Positions 34,880 through 43,410 of a stretch of DNA of 64,000 bases are shown in pieces. Source of the stretch: JBNKFV01 sp050290265 (GTDB lineage: Bacteria > Pseudomonadota > Gammaproteobacteria > Pseudomonadales > Cellvibrionaceae). The notes beneath the pieces are model-generated. The model did not search any database and was not told the DNA's origin. It worked only from the letters and a program-made list of their open reading frames with translations. The position numbers and the translations under genes are program-made. The DNA lies in NCBI GenBank assembly GCA_050290265.1, contig JBNKHI010000004.1, positions 62,001 through 126,000 on the forward strand, read 5' to 3'. Within the stretch, counting starts at the first letter, position 1; each line of letters begins with the position of its first letter.

Positions 34880-34905
34880 CGCCGCAGTCATCTGCGGCGA
34901 CTTTC
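34880..34905 (+). terminator. Hairpin terminator after tig
   Basis: CGCCGCAG (34880-34887) pairs with CTGCGGCG (34892-34899) across TCAT; only ACTTT follows, so the U-tract is short. It may attenuate rather than stop transcription into clpP. Confidence 0.6.
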
Positions 34906-35024
34906 CTGCCTAAAATTCCTCTCTTGCTGGTATCTCCGCCATTTCGAGGTTAAGCTCTCTCGAAACTTAGTAAAACAGTTCTTCAGCACTATAATTATCT
35001 GTGTTTTAAGGAAAACTTCGTATC

Positions 35025-35663
35025 ATGACTTATGTAAACCATTCTTTGCCCTCGTCAGATGTAACCAGCAGTGGCCTGGTGCCAATGGTCATTGAGCAGA
35101 CTGCTCGTGGTGAGCGATCATTCGATATTTACTCTCGATTATTAAAAGAGCGTGTAATTTTTCTGGTGGGGCAAGTAGAAGATCACATGGCCAACTTGGT
35201 AGTAGCTCAAATGCTATTTCTAGAGGCAGAAAATCCAGACAAAGATATTCATTTGTATATCAATTCGCCAGGTGGTTCTGTTACTGCGGGCTTGTCAATC
35301 TACGATACCATGCAGTTTATTAAGCCTGATGTTAGTACGATGTGTATCGGTCAGGCGTGTAGCATGGGGTCATTTTTGCTAACAGCCGGCGCCAAAGGTA
35401 AGAGATTTTGCCTGCCCAATGCGCGGACGATGATTCATCAGCCGAGCGGTGGAGCTCAGGGACAGGCGTCTGATATCCATATACATGCTCAGGAAATTTT
35501 GAAAATTCGAGAGCGATTAAATCAATTAATGGCCTTTCACACAGGTCGAAGTGTCGAGCAGATTGGCATAGATACTGAGCGCGACAACTTTATGAGTGCG
35601 CAGGAGTCCAAAGAGTTTGGCTTAATTGATGAAGTTCTAGAGCGTCGAACCGGCGGAGTTTAA
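35025..35663 (+). CDS. clpP: ATP-dependent Clp protease proteolytic subunit ClpP
   Basis: 212 residues including a short propeptide. The catalytic triad is visible: S113 in GQACSMGSFLL, H138 in ARTMIHQPSGG and D187 in DTERDNFMS. INSPGGSVTAGLSIYDTMQ and the C-terminal FGLIDEVLERR are conserved. ClpP tetradecamers degrade proteins unfolded by ClpX or ClpA. A TATAAT-like box (near 34991-34996) lies ~30 bp upstream. Confidence 0.98.
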   Translation: MTYVNHSLPSSDVTSSGLVPMVIEQTARGERSFDIYSRLLKERVIFLVGQVEDHMANLVVAQMLFLEAENPDKDIHLYINSPGGSVTAGLSIYDTMQFIKPDVSTMCIGQACSMGSFLLTAGAKGKRFCLPNARTMIHQPSGGAQGQASDIHIHAQEILKIRERLNQLMAFHTGRSVEQIGIDTERDNFMSAQESKEFGLIDEVLERRTGGV

Positions 35664-35682
35664 GGTTTAATCTCCCCGGTAT

Positions 35683-35706
35683 GGGGCCTACTTTGATGGC
35701 CTTTTT
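35683..35706 (+). terminator. Possible weak terminator after clpP
   Basis: GGGGCC (35683-35688) can pair with GGCC(T) (35698-35702) around a TACTTTGAT loop, followed by TTTTT. The stem is only four to five base pairs, so partial read-through into clpX is expected. Confidence 0.4.
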
Positions 35707-35812
35707 GGGTAAAGTGGGTAGAATAGCCCAAAGGATCCGTGTTTAGCTCGGATTTATCATGATTTGAAGAAAGCCTCAGTGCTTGCTGGGGTGGTCTGAG
35801 TGGAGTGGTTTA

Positions 35813-37105
35813 ATGACCGATCACACAAGTAATAATGGCGATGACGGCGGGAAACTGCTGTATTGCTCCTTTTGTGGCAAGAGCCAGCATGAAGTTCGTA
35901 AGCTGATTGCAGGGCCATCCGTATTTATTTGCGATGAGTGCGTTGATCTTTGTAACGACATTATTCGCGAAGAGATCCAAGAGAGTAACACAGAAGGTGG
36001 TGGTGATTCGCTGCCCAGTCCGAAAGAAATTTCGGGCATATTGGATGACTATGTTATAGGTCAGCAAAGGGCCAAAAAAGTATTGGCTGTGGCCGTTTAC
36101 AACCATTACAAACGGTTGCGCCTGGGTGATAAGAAAAAAGACAAAGAGGCTATTGAGCTCGGTAAGAGCAATATTTTATTAGTCGGCCCAACAGGTAGTG
36201 GTAAGACCCTTTTGGCGGAGACCTTGGCTCGCTTGCTGAATGTGCCATTCACTATTGCAGATGCAACGACTCTGACTGAAGCTGGCTACGTGGGCGAAGA
36301 CGTTGAAAACATTATTCAGAAGCTTCTCCAGAAATGTGATTACGATGTTGAAAAGGCCCAGCAAGGTATTGTTTATATTGACGAAATAGACAAAATATCT
36401 CGCAAGTCTGATAACCCTTCAATTACCAGAGACGTCTCAGGAGAGGGGGTTCAGCAAGCCCTTTTGAAGCTCATTGAGGGCACTGTGGCATCGGTACCTC
36501 CGCAGGGTGGTCGTAAGCATCCACAGCAGGAATTTCTCCAGGTTAACACAGCTAACATCTTGTTTATCTGTGGTGGGGCTTTTGCTGGCATTGATCGTGT
36601 TATCAGGGATCGCTCTGAAAAGGGTGGTATTGGCTTTAGTGCCGAGGTCAAAAGTAAGGACGATAAGAAAAACGTCGGTGATTTACTCAAAGACTTGGAG
36701 CCAGATGACTTGGTTAAATACGGTCTAATTCCAGAGTTTGTGGGTCGTTTGCCTGTCATTGCAACACTCGAAGAGCTCAGTAAAGATGCGTTGGTCCAAA
36801 TCCTTACCGAACCGAAAAACTCTCTGTCGAAGCAGTATGGTAAGTTGTTTGAGATGGAAGGTGTTGAAATCGACTTTCGTAAGGAGGCCCTCGAGGCTGT
36901 GGCAGAAAAAGCCATGGAAAGGAAAACGGGTGCGCGAGGACTTCGTTCTATAATGGAGTCTATGCTGCTGGATACGATGTACCGTATTCCTTCTGAAGAG
37001 GGGGTGGTAAAGGTTGTTGTTGATGAAGCGGTTGTTAAGGGCGAGTCAGAACCGTTGCTGGTTTATGAAACGCAAGAGGCAAGCAAGGCTGCCCCTGAAG
37101 AATAG
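35813..37105 (+). CDS. clpX: ATP-dependent Clp protease ATPase subunit ClpX
   Basis: 430 residues from ATG 35813 (GGAG nearby), where translation begins MTDHTSNNGD. The N-terminal zinc-binding domain has CSFCGKSQ and ICDECVDLC (four cysteines). The AAA+ module has Walker A LVGPTGSGKTLLAETLARLL, Walker B IVYIDEIDKI, and GYVGEDVENI. The ClpP-contact loop reads IGF. ClpX unfolds tagged substrates and feeds ClpP. A strong terminator follows. Confidence 0.98.
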   Translation: MTDHTSNNGDDGGKLLYCSFCGKSQHEVRKLIAGPSVFICDECVDLCNDIIREEIQESNTEGGGDSLPSPKEISGILDDYVIGQQRAKKVLAVAVYNHYKRLRLGDKKKDKEAIELGKSNILLVGPTGSGKTLLAETLARLLNVPFTIADATTLTEAGYVGEDVENIIQKLLQKCDYDVEKAQQGIVYIDEIDKISRKSDNPSITRDVSGEGVQQALLKLIEGTVASVPPQGGRKHPQQEFLQVNTANILFICGGAFAGIDRVIRDRSEKGGIGFSAEVKSKDDKKNVGDLLKDLEPDDLVKYGLIPEFVGRLPVIATLEELSKDALVQILTEPKNSLSKQYGKLFEMEGVEIDFRKEALEAVAEKAMERKTGARGLRSIMESMLLDTMYRIPSEEGVVKVVVDEAVVKGESEPLLVYETQEASKAAPEE

Positions 37106-37139
37106 GATGCGTAAGAAGTAGTTGTTTGTTTTGTAATCT

Positions 37140-37165
37140 AAAAGGCTCCTATCGGGGCCTTTTTT
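37140..37165 (+). terminator. Rho-independent terminator after clpX
   Basis: AAAGGCTCC (37141-37149) pairs with GGGGCCTTT (37154-37162) over a TATC loop with one U-G pair, followed by a T-run to 37165. It isolates lon from clpX. Confidence 0.85.
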
Positions 37166-37186
37166 GTTATTGATTCTTCCTATTAC

Positions 37187-37213
37187 CTTGTAATTTTTCT
37201 GTGCGCCCCAACT
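37187..37213 (+). promoter_or_regulatory. Sigma-32-like promoter of lon
   Basis: CTTGTAA (37187-37193), a 12-bp spacer and CCCCAACT (37206-37213) match the heat-shock consensus CTTGAAA / CCCCATNT at six of seven and six to seven of eight positions. It lies 60 bp upstream of the lon start and just after the clpX terminator, as expected for a heat-inducible lon. Confidence 0.7.
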
Positions 37214-37273
37214 GATAGCAGGAGCCCATGCTAAAATGATGGGAAACTGATAGATTTGTGAGTGAGGCCTTTA

Positions 37274-39685
37274 ATGGACATTGACGCTACCGATAATTCC
37301 GGCACGATCTTCCCGCTACTTCCACTGCGCGATGTAGTTGTGTACCCGCATATGGTAATCCCGCTATTCGTTGGCCGGGAGAAGTCCATAGAAGCGCTAG
37401 AACAGGCCATGAGTAACGATAAGCAAGTATTGCTTATTGCCCAGAAGCAGGCTTCTGAGGACGATCCTCAGGCTGAGGATATGTATAGCATTGGCTCAAT
37501 CTCGACTATTTTACAGCTACTGAAGTTGCCCGATGGCACTGTTAAGGTTCTGGTTGAGGGTGGGCAGCGAGCTGAAGTAGAGGAAGTGCTTGATAGTGAG
37601 AGTTACTTTTCAGCAAGAGTAAAGCGATTACCAGAAGTTGATGTGCCTGAGCATGAGGGTGAAGTACTCGTGCGGTCAGCAATGGAGCAGTTCGAGCAGT
37701 ATGTTAATTTAAGCAAAAAAGTGCCAGCGGAAGTGATGACATCGTTGTCTGGTATTGACGAGCCTGGAAGACTTGCCGATACAATGGCAGCCCACATGTC
37801 TCTGGAGTTGGCTCAAAAGCAGGAAATCCTTGAAATTGCTGATGCCCGTGTGCGTTTAGAGCACTTATTGACTTTAGTTGAAACTGAAGTTGACAAGTAC
37901 CAGGTTGAAAAACGTATTCGCGGACGTGTAAAAAAACAAATGGAGAAGAGCCAGCGCGAGTATTACCTGAACGAGCAAATGAAGGCGATACAAAAAGAGT
38001 TGGGTGATATTGGTGAGGAAGGCAACGAAATTGATGCGCTGGAAAAGCGTGTGGCAGAGGCAGGTATGCCAAAAGAGGCAGAGTCTAAGGTCTCAGCTGA
38101 GTTAAACAAGTTAAAAATGATGTCCCCCATGAGTGCTGAAGCTTCGGTTGTTCGCGCGTATATTGACTGGATGCTCAATGTACCATGGTCGAAACGCAGT
38201 AAAGTGCGTCATGATTTGGCTAGAGCTGAAACGATTCTTAATGAAGACCATTATGGCCTGGAAGAAGTCAAAGAGAGAATTCTTGAGTATTTGGCGGTTC
38301 AAAAGCGAGTTAAGAAGCTAAAAGGGCCGGTATTATGCCTTGTGGGTCCTCCTGGCGTAGGTAAAACCTCCCTTGGTGAGTCTATTGCTCGGGCGACAAA
38401 TCGCAAGTTTGTGCGTATGGCTTTGGGAGGTGTGCGCGACGAGGCTGAGATCCGTGGGCACCGCCGTACTTACATCGGCTCTTTACCCGGTAAACTGATT
38501 CAAAAAATGTCCAAGGCCGGGGTAAGAAATCCACTCTTTCTTCTGGATGAGGTGGATAAAATGGGTATGGATAATCGCGGCGATCCGGCTTCTGCGTTGC
38601 TGGAGGTTCTGGATCCGGAGCAAAATTCATCTTTCAATGACCACTATCTTGAAGTTGATTACGATCTATCTGATGTCATGTTCCTGTGTACTTCGAATTC
38701 GATGAATATTCCTGGCCCATTATTGGATCGTATGGAGGTCATTCGAATTCCGGGCTACACAGAAGATGAAAAGCTTAATATCGCCAAGCGCTATTTACTG
38801 CCTAAGCAAATTAAGCGAAATGGCCTTAAAAATGACGAAATAACCATCTCTGATGACGCTTTACGAGATATTGTCCGCTACTACACCCGTGAAGCAGGTG
38901 TGCGTGGTTTGGATCGTGAAGTGGCGAAGTTGTGTCGAAAAGTCGTGACTAAGCATGTAAAAGATCGGAGTTTGTCTACAGCGGAGATAACCTCTGTTGA
39001 GCTTGAAGATTATCTAGGTGTGAAAAAGTTTGATTACGGAGTCGCTGAAGAAGAAAACCAGATTGGCCAGGTTACAGGCCTAGCTTGGACACAGGTTGGC
39101 GGTGAGTTATTGACGATTGAGTCCTCTGCGGTCAGAGGTAAGGGGCGAATGGTCAAGACTGGGTCACTTGGCGATGTGATGCAGGAGTCTATTCAGGCAG
39201 CCTTGACCGTTGTCCGTTCAAGGTCTCAGGTGCTGGGCATTACGCCGGATTTTTCTGAAAAATTCGATATTCATATCCATGTACCTGAGGGGGCGACGCC
39301 CAAAGATGGTCCAAGTGCCGGTGTGGCTATGTGTACGGCTCTGGTGTCGGTGCTGACACGGATTCCTGTCCGCGCAGACGTCGCCATGACGGGTGAGATT
39401 ACCCTTCGGGGAGAGGTGCTGCGCATTGGCGGGCTGAAAGAAAAGTTACTAGCGGCTCATCGAGGTGGTATAAAAACGGTGATCATCCCAGCAGAAAATG
39501 AGCGGGACCTAAAAGAGATTCCAGATAACATCAAGGCGGACTTGGTGATTAAGCCGGTTCGTTGGATTGACCAAGTTCTGGAGATTGCATTGCAGCACCG
39601 TCCTCAGCCATTTACTGACGAGGAGTATCAGCAGTTGCAAAAAGCGACAACAGAGGATAAGGCGTCAGGACTAAAGCCTCATTAA
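37274..39685 (+). CDS. lon: ATP-dependent protease Lon
   Basis: 803 residues from ATG 37274 (GAGG seven bases upstream). The N-terminal LON substrate domain starts FPLLPLRDVVVYPHMVIPLF. The AAA+ module has Walker A VGPPGVGKTSLG and the LALGGVRDEAEIRGHRRTY-type block (here MALGGVRDEAEI). The proteolytic Ser-Lys dyad is S681 (KDGPSAG) and K724 (GGLKEKLLAAHRGG). Lon removes misfolded and regulatory proteins. It is preceded by a heat-shock-type promoter and followed by an unusual hairpin before hupB. Confidence 0.98.
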   Translation: MDIDATDNSGTIFPLLPLRDVVVYPHMVIPLFVGREKSIEALEQAMSNDKQVLLIAQKQASEDDPQAEDMYSIGSISTILQLLKLPDGTVKVLVEGGQRAEVEEVLDSESYFSARVKRLPEVDVPEHEGEVLVRSAMEQFEQYVNLSKKVPAEVMTSLSGIDEPGRLADTMAAHMSLELAQKQEILEIADARVRLEHLLTLVETEVDKYQVEKRIRGRVKKQMEKSQREYYLNEQMKAIQKELGDIGEEGNEIDALEKRVAEAGMPKEAESKVSAELNKLKMMSPMSAEASVVRAYIDWMLNVPWSKRSKVRHDLARAETILNEDHYGLEEVKERILEYLAVQKRVKKLKGPVLCLVGPPGVGKTSLGESIARATNRKFVRMALGGVRDEAEIRGHRRTYIGSLPGKLIQKMSKAGVRNPLFLLDEVDKMGMDNRGDPASALLEVLDPEQNSSFNDHYLEVDYDLSDVMFLCTSNSMNIPGPLLDRMEVIRIPGYTEDEKLNIAKRYLLPKQIKRNGLKNDEITISDDALRDIVRYYTREAGVRGLDREVAKLCRKVVTKHVKDRSLSTAEITSVELEDYLGVKKFDYGVAEEENQIGQVTGLAWTQVGGELLTIESSAVRGKGRMVKTGSLGDVMQESIQAALTVVRSRSQVLGITPDFSEKFDIHIHVPEGATPKDGPSAGVAMCTALVSVLTRIPVRADVAMTGEITLRGEVLRIGGLKEKLLAAHRGGIKTVIIPAENERDLKEIPDNIKADLVIKPVRWIDQVLEIALQHRPQPFTDEEYQQLQKATTEDKASGLKPH

Positions 39686-39694
39686 AATAGCCGT

Positions 39695-39740
39695 ATGCCC
39701 GAGCTGAAACCGTTTAAAAACTAAACAATCGCTCGGGCAT
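39695..39740 (+). other. Nested hairpin between lon and hupB
   Basis: ATGCCCGAGC (39695-39704) pairs perfectly with GCTCGGGCAT (39731-39740). Inside the 26-nt loop a second hairpin, GTTTA (39712-39716) with TAAAC (39722-39726), can form. No U-tract follows, so it is a two-tier structure rather than a standard terminator; lon read-through or mRNA processing are possible roles. Confidence 0.55.
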
Positions 39741-39928
39741 TCGTGTTAATTTGAGGCCTGTTCTTGACCGGCTACCAAGCAGTTGGTATAAAGCTGAGTT
39801 CGTTTTACTGGGTAATCGATAAAGCGTAAAAGCCAAATGAATTCATAGTTCCAGTAGAACTTTTGCGCGACAGAGCATAAAAAACCAAAACTAATTTTAG
39901 GAACGAAGTTAATCAAGAGGGGTTACGT

Positions 39929-40201
39929 GTGAATAAATCCGAGCTGATCGAAGCGATAGCGGCATCTGCAGATCTACCAAAAGCCGCCGCAAGTCGTGCT
40001 TTAGATGCGATGATTGATACTATTGGAACGGCATTGAAAGATGGCGACCAAGTTGTACTTGTTGGATTTGGTACTTTTGCAGTGAAAGATCGTGCAGCGA
40101 GAACTGGTCGTAATCCACAGACTGGTGCTCCAATCGAAATTGCTGCAGCGAAAGTGCCAAGCTTTAAAGCGGGTAAAGCTCTTAAGGATGCTGTTAACTA
40201 A
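39929..40201 (+). CDS. hupB: DNA-binding protein HU-beta
   Basis: 90 residues, the canonical HU length. MNKSELIEAIAASADLPKAA, then VVLVGFGTFAVKDRAARTGR with the arm motif GRNPQTG and the C-terminal AKVPSFKAGKALKDAVN are typical. HU bends and compacts DNA. The start is GTG 39929 with AAGAGGGG upstream. Its place after lon is the usual gammaproteobacterial order. A perfect terminator follows. Confidence 0.98.
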   Translation: MNKSELIEAIAASADLPKAAASRALDAMIDTIGTALKDGDQVVLVGFGTFAVKDRAARTGRNPQTGAPIEIAAAKVPSFKAGKALKDAVN

Positions 40202-40258
40202 GCACTTGAGAATGAAATACAGAGAAAACAGATCTATTTGCTTTCTCGGGGTTTCTGT

Positions 40259-40288
40259 AAAGGCGCATCAAAAATGATGCGCCTTTTT
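40259..40288 (+). terminator. Rho-independent terminator after hupB
   Basis: AAAGGCGCATCA (40259-40270) pairs with TGATGCGCCTTT (40275-40286) over AAAA, a perfect 12-bp stem running into five Ts. Confidence 0.95.
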
Positions 40289-40365
40289 CATAAGCGCGGC
40301 ATTGAATGTGCGCAAGCGATGTAACACGTTATACGTGCAATATAGAAAAAACAGTTGAGGCAAAA

Positions 40366-42246
40366 ATGCTACAGACGCTAAGGAATAATATGAAGGGCGC
40401 TGTTGCCGGATTTATTGTGGCAATACTTGTGATTCCTTTTGTATTTTTTGGGGTTGATTCCCTGTTTATGAATAGTGGTGCTCCTGGTGAGGTGGCAGAA
40501 GTTAATGGCGAATCAATTACTGAGCGCGAATTACTTCGAGCGATAGGCATGCAGCGCCAACAAATACTGGCGCAATACGGTGATCAGGTACCCGCAGAGT
40601 TCTATAGTGACGAGCGTCTTCGTCAGCCGGTAATGCAGTCTTTAATTCAACGCAAGGTATTAGCCGAATTGGCGAAGTCCTCTGGGATGGCTATCTCTCC
40701 CGCTGTTGCAGATACCATGATAACCAGCAGCAAGGCTTTTCAGGATGGCGACGGAAAATTTGATCCTAATTTGTTTGTTGAGCGTTTGCGTCGACTTGGT
40801 TACACACCTCGCACTTATCGTGAAGCTATTAAGGCCGATGCTCTGATATCTCAATTGTCGGAAGGTGTAGAACAAACGGCTTTTATCACCGATGCGGAAC
40901 TTGATAGCTTGCTAAGCTTGTCCAGGCAGACGCGTAATTTTTCTTATTTGACGTTACCTATCGCAAGTGTTTTAGAAAACACTAGCGTGTCTGATGAGGA
41001 AGTTAAGGCCTATTATGAGGCTAATGAACCAGAGTTTATGAGCCCAGAACAGGTGCGGGTCAACTATTTGGACATATCTGTCGAGGCTCTAAAAGAGAAG
41101 GTTAAATTAGACCCCAGCATGGTCAAAGCACAGTATGAGCAAGAGGTTGCTGACTATCAGGCAAAAACTGAACGTCGTATTGAGCATATTCTTATTGAGC
41201 CTAAAGATGATGGTTCGGAAAAAGCCGTTATTGACAGTGTTCGTAAGGGGCTTGCGGCTGGTGAAAGTTTTGAGTCTTTGGCAAAGGAGTTTTCAGACGA
41301 TGTGGCTTCTAGTGATGCTGGTGGAGATTTAGGTTTCTTTACTGAAGGTATATTTCCAGAAGCTTTCGAAAAAACGGTTAAAGAACTCAAAGAAGGCGAA
41401 GTATCAGATGTAGTGGAAACAGAAGCTGGCTTCCACTTTATTAAATTGACAGAACTGAACGTCGTGGCCGCTCCCAGCTTTGAAGAGTCAAAAGGCAGAA
41501 TTGAGAACGCTTTAAAGCAAGCTGAGGCCGAAGGGATGTTAGCCGATATCCTGACTCGTTTGGGTGAACTCACGTTTAATGCAGAAAACCTTGTTGATGC
41601 CGCAAATGAGCTTGATCTAACCATTGAAACTAGTGATTTATTCACCCGCGCGCAAGGCAGCGGGATCGCAAGTAATGCATCAGTTCGAAACGCTGCGTTC
41701 AGCGAGGAGGTATTAACTGATGGCCACAATAGTCAGGTATTGGAGCTGGCGCCAGATCACGTGGCGGTCGTGCGTGTGAAAGAGTATTTTCCAGAAGCAG
41801 TTAAGCCTTTTGCTGAGGTGGCGGAAAGCGTCTCTGCCAAGCTTAAAAGTGACAAGGCAGAGACTCTACTGGCTAAGAAAGCCGCTGCTATTGAGTCCGA
41901 GCTGAGGCAGGGTGGGGACATAGAAAGTCTTGCCAAAGACAACTCTGTTGAATGGCATGTAAGTGCCGATACGGATAGAAATAATCCCGGTTTGGACCGA
42001 GAGCTATTAGCTGCGGTTTTTGATTTGCCTAAGCCTTTAAGTCAGCCTGTGGATACTTCGATTCGGTTGCGCAACGGCGATTACGTTGTTGTCCAGTTAA
42101 CCAAAGTAAACCCTGGTGATATCAGTAAGATCACGGTTGCTCAGCGTCAAGGTTTACGTCAGCAGCTCGAAGGTAATCAGGGCAATGCAGCGTTTCGGTC
42201 TTTTGTAGAGTTTAACCGAGCTGAATCGGATATTACTCTGCGTTGA
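40366..42246 (+). CDS. ppiD: Periplasmic folding chaperone PpiD
   Basis: 626 residues from ATG 40366 (TTGAGG upstream). An N-terminal membrane helix (~11-33, GAVAGFIVAILVIPFVFFGV) anchors a SurA_N-like helical domain starting with EVAEVNGESITERELLRAIG. A parvulin domain (~265-365) contains RRIEHILIEPKDD, LAKEFSDDVASSDAGGDLGF and AGFHFIKLTEL. The C-terminal chaperone part follows. PpiD sits at the SecYEG exit and helps folding of secreted proteins. The lon-hupB-ppiD order supports the call. A terminator follows at 42275. Confidence 0.95.
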   Translation: MLQTLRNNMKGAVAGFIVAILVIPFVFFGVDSLFMNSGAPGEVAEVNGESITERELLRAIGMQRQQILAQYGDQVPAEFYSDERLRQPVMQSLIQRKVLAELAKSSGMAISPAVADTMITSSKAFQDGDGKFDPNLFVERLRRLGYTPRTYREAIKADALISQLSEGVEQTAFITDAELDSLLSLSRQTRNFSYLTLPIASVLENTSVSDEEVKAYYEANEPEFMSPEQVRVNYLDISVEALKEKVKLDPSMVKAQYEQEVADYQAKTERRIEHILIEPKDDGSEKAVIDSVRKGLAAGESFESLAKEFSDDVASSDAGGDLGFFTEGIFPEAFEKTVKELKEGEVSDVVETEAGFHFIKLTELNVVAAPSFEESKGRIENALKQAEAEGMLADILTRLGELTFNAENLVDAANELDLTIETSDLFTRAQGSGIASNASVRNAAFSEEVLTDGHNSQVLELAPDHVAVVRVKEYFPEAVKPFAEVAESVSAKLKSDKAETLLAKKAAAIESELRQGGDIESLAKDNSVEWHVSADTDRNNPGLDRELLAAVFDLPKPLSQPVDTSIRLRNGDYVVVQLTKVNPGDISKITVAQRQGLRQQLEGNQGNAAFRSFVEFNRAESDITLR

Positions 42247-42274
42247 TGTATCTAATTGCATTGGAGTACGAGGG

Positions 42275-42304
42275 AAAATGGCTGCTTTGGTAGCCATTTT
42301 TTTT
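42275..42304 (+). terminator. Rho-independent terminator after ppiD
   Basis: AAAATGGCT (42275-42283) pairs with AGCCATTTT (42292-42300) around an 8-nt loop, followed by more Ts (to 42304). Confidence 0.9.
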
Positions 42305-42461
42305 GCTTGTTACTTACGTAAATTTTAATAAGCTACATAGATAACTATACTAGTATCGGTACGTGTCAGGTATGGCGGTTCCTGACGCGATGGCTTGTCA
42401 GCGCCACGCTGAAGCGCATTGCGCCTGAAAGGTGATGACATAAATTAAATGAGAGAAAATT

Positions 42462-43340
42462 GTGCTGAACGGTAACGACAAAGATGAAACTGAATCAGGT
42501 GGAAAAGAAGATGCTTTCCGTCATGAGTGGTTATCCCGATCCGCTGTGGCAGAAAAGCTCGGTCTGTCACTCAAGGCCGTAACTCAGCTCCTGATAGATG
42601 CCGGCTGGTTAATACAAGAGGATGGAGCATGGCGTCTAACTGCAAAAGGAGAGTTTGAAGGCGGTGTTTATCGTAAAAGTCAAAAATATGGTAATTATAT
42701 TGTTTGGCCAACGTCAATACTGAGTCACGGAATATTCGAGCAATTCATTGTTTCACCTATGTTATCAGCGAGTAAGCTCGCTAAGCATTTTTACTTGCCT
42801 TCCAGTTTGATGAATGCGCTGCTACGGGACTTGGCTTGGCAGTCAGCACTTCATAAAGGGTGGTCGCTGACTTCGCGAGGCCAGTCAGCTGGTGGGAAAC
42901 AGGAGGCAAGTAAGAAAACCGGTGTGCCTTACGTGCTTTGGCCGTCGGCAATAGTTGATAATGAGGTATTGAAGAGTGCTGTTAATCGCTTAAATGGCGG
43001 TCAGCGGACCCTAACCACTTTTATTGGTATGGATGGGCATGAATATGCGTCGCTAGAGTTGTGCCGGCTGGCGAACTGGTTTTATGTTCGACAATTGACG
43101 TTTGGCATAAACCGGATTTTGGCTGATTCACATAGTGCAGATTTCTATCTACCGCAGGTAGGCCTATATGTCGATCTTAATACCTCGGAAATAGACGCTG
43201 GACAGTTGTCCAAATTAATCGATCGTCAGAGTTTTTATCGTAGAGAACATTTAAATTATATAGAGCTGAGCGAAACCGACTGGGACTATCTAGAGTCTGT
43301 GTTACCAAAAATACTCTTGGAACATGACTTTCCAGTCTAA
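42462..43340 (+). CDS. Tandem winged-helix-like protein with PD-(D/E)XK-like C-terminus
   Basis: 292 residues, function unknown. A helix-turn-helix-like start (~22-50, LSRSAVAEKLGLSLKAVTQL) precedes two copies of a W-x-LT-x-(K/R)G...YIVWP unit (~52-85: WRLTAKGEFEGG, YIVWPTSI; ~140-175: WSLTSRGQSAGG, YVLWPSAI). The last ~100 residues (RTLTTFIGMDGHEYASLELC, then SADFYLPQVGLYVDLN and NYIELSETDWDYLESVLPKI) resemble restriction-fold domains attached to helicases, where DFYLP precedes an acidic-x-lysine strand; here the second motif is D-x-N and no clear lysine follows, so catalysis is doubtful. Start is GTG 42462. Nucleic-acid binding is an inference. Confidence 0.7.
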   Translation: MLNGNDKDETESGGKEDAFRHEWLSRSAVAEKLGLSLKAVTQLLIDAGWLIQEDGAWRLTAKGEFEGGVYRKSQKYGNYIVWPTSILSHGIFEQFIVSPMLSASKLAKHFYLPSSLMNALLRDLAWQSALHKGWSLTSRGQSAGGKQEASKKTGVPYVLWPSAIVDNEVLKSAVNRLNGGQRTLTTFIGMDGHEYASLELCRLANWFYVRQLTFGINRILADSHSADFYLPQVGLYVDLNTSEIDAGQLSKLIDRQSFYRREHLNYIELSETDWDYLESVLPKILLEHDFPV

Positions 43341-43410
43341 CACCATTATTTACTAATGATCCTTCAATTACGAAGTTACATTGAATTTACACTGTTTTAT
43401 CCAGACTCGA

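Noticed and set aside
34920..34960. Sigma-32 promoter for clpP
   Set aside because: A CGCCATTT -10-like box exists, but no CTTGAAA-like box lies at a workable distance upstream.
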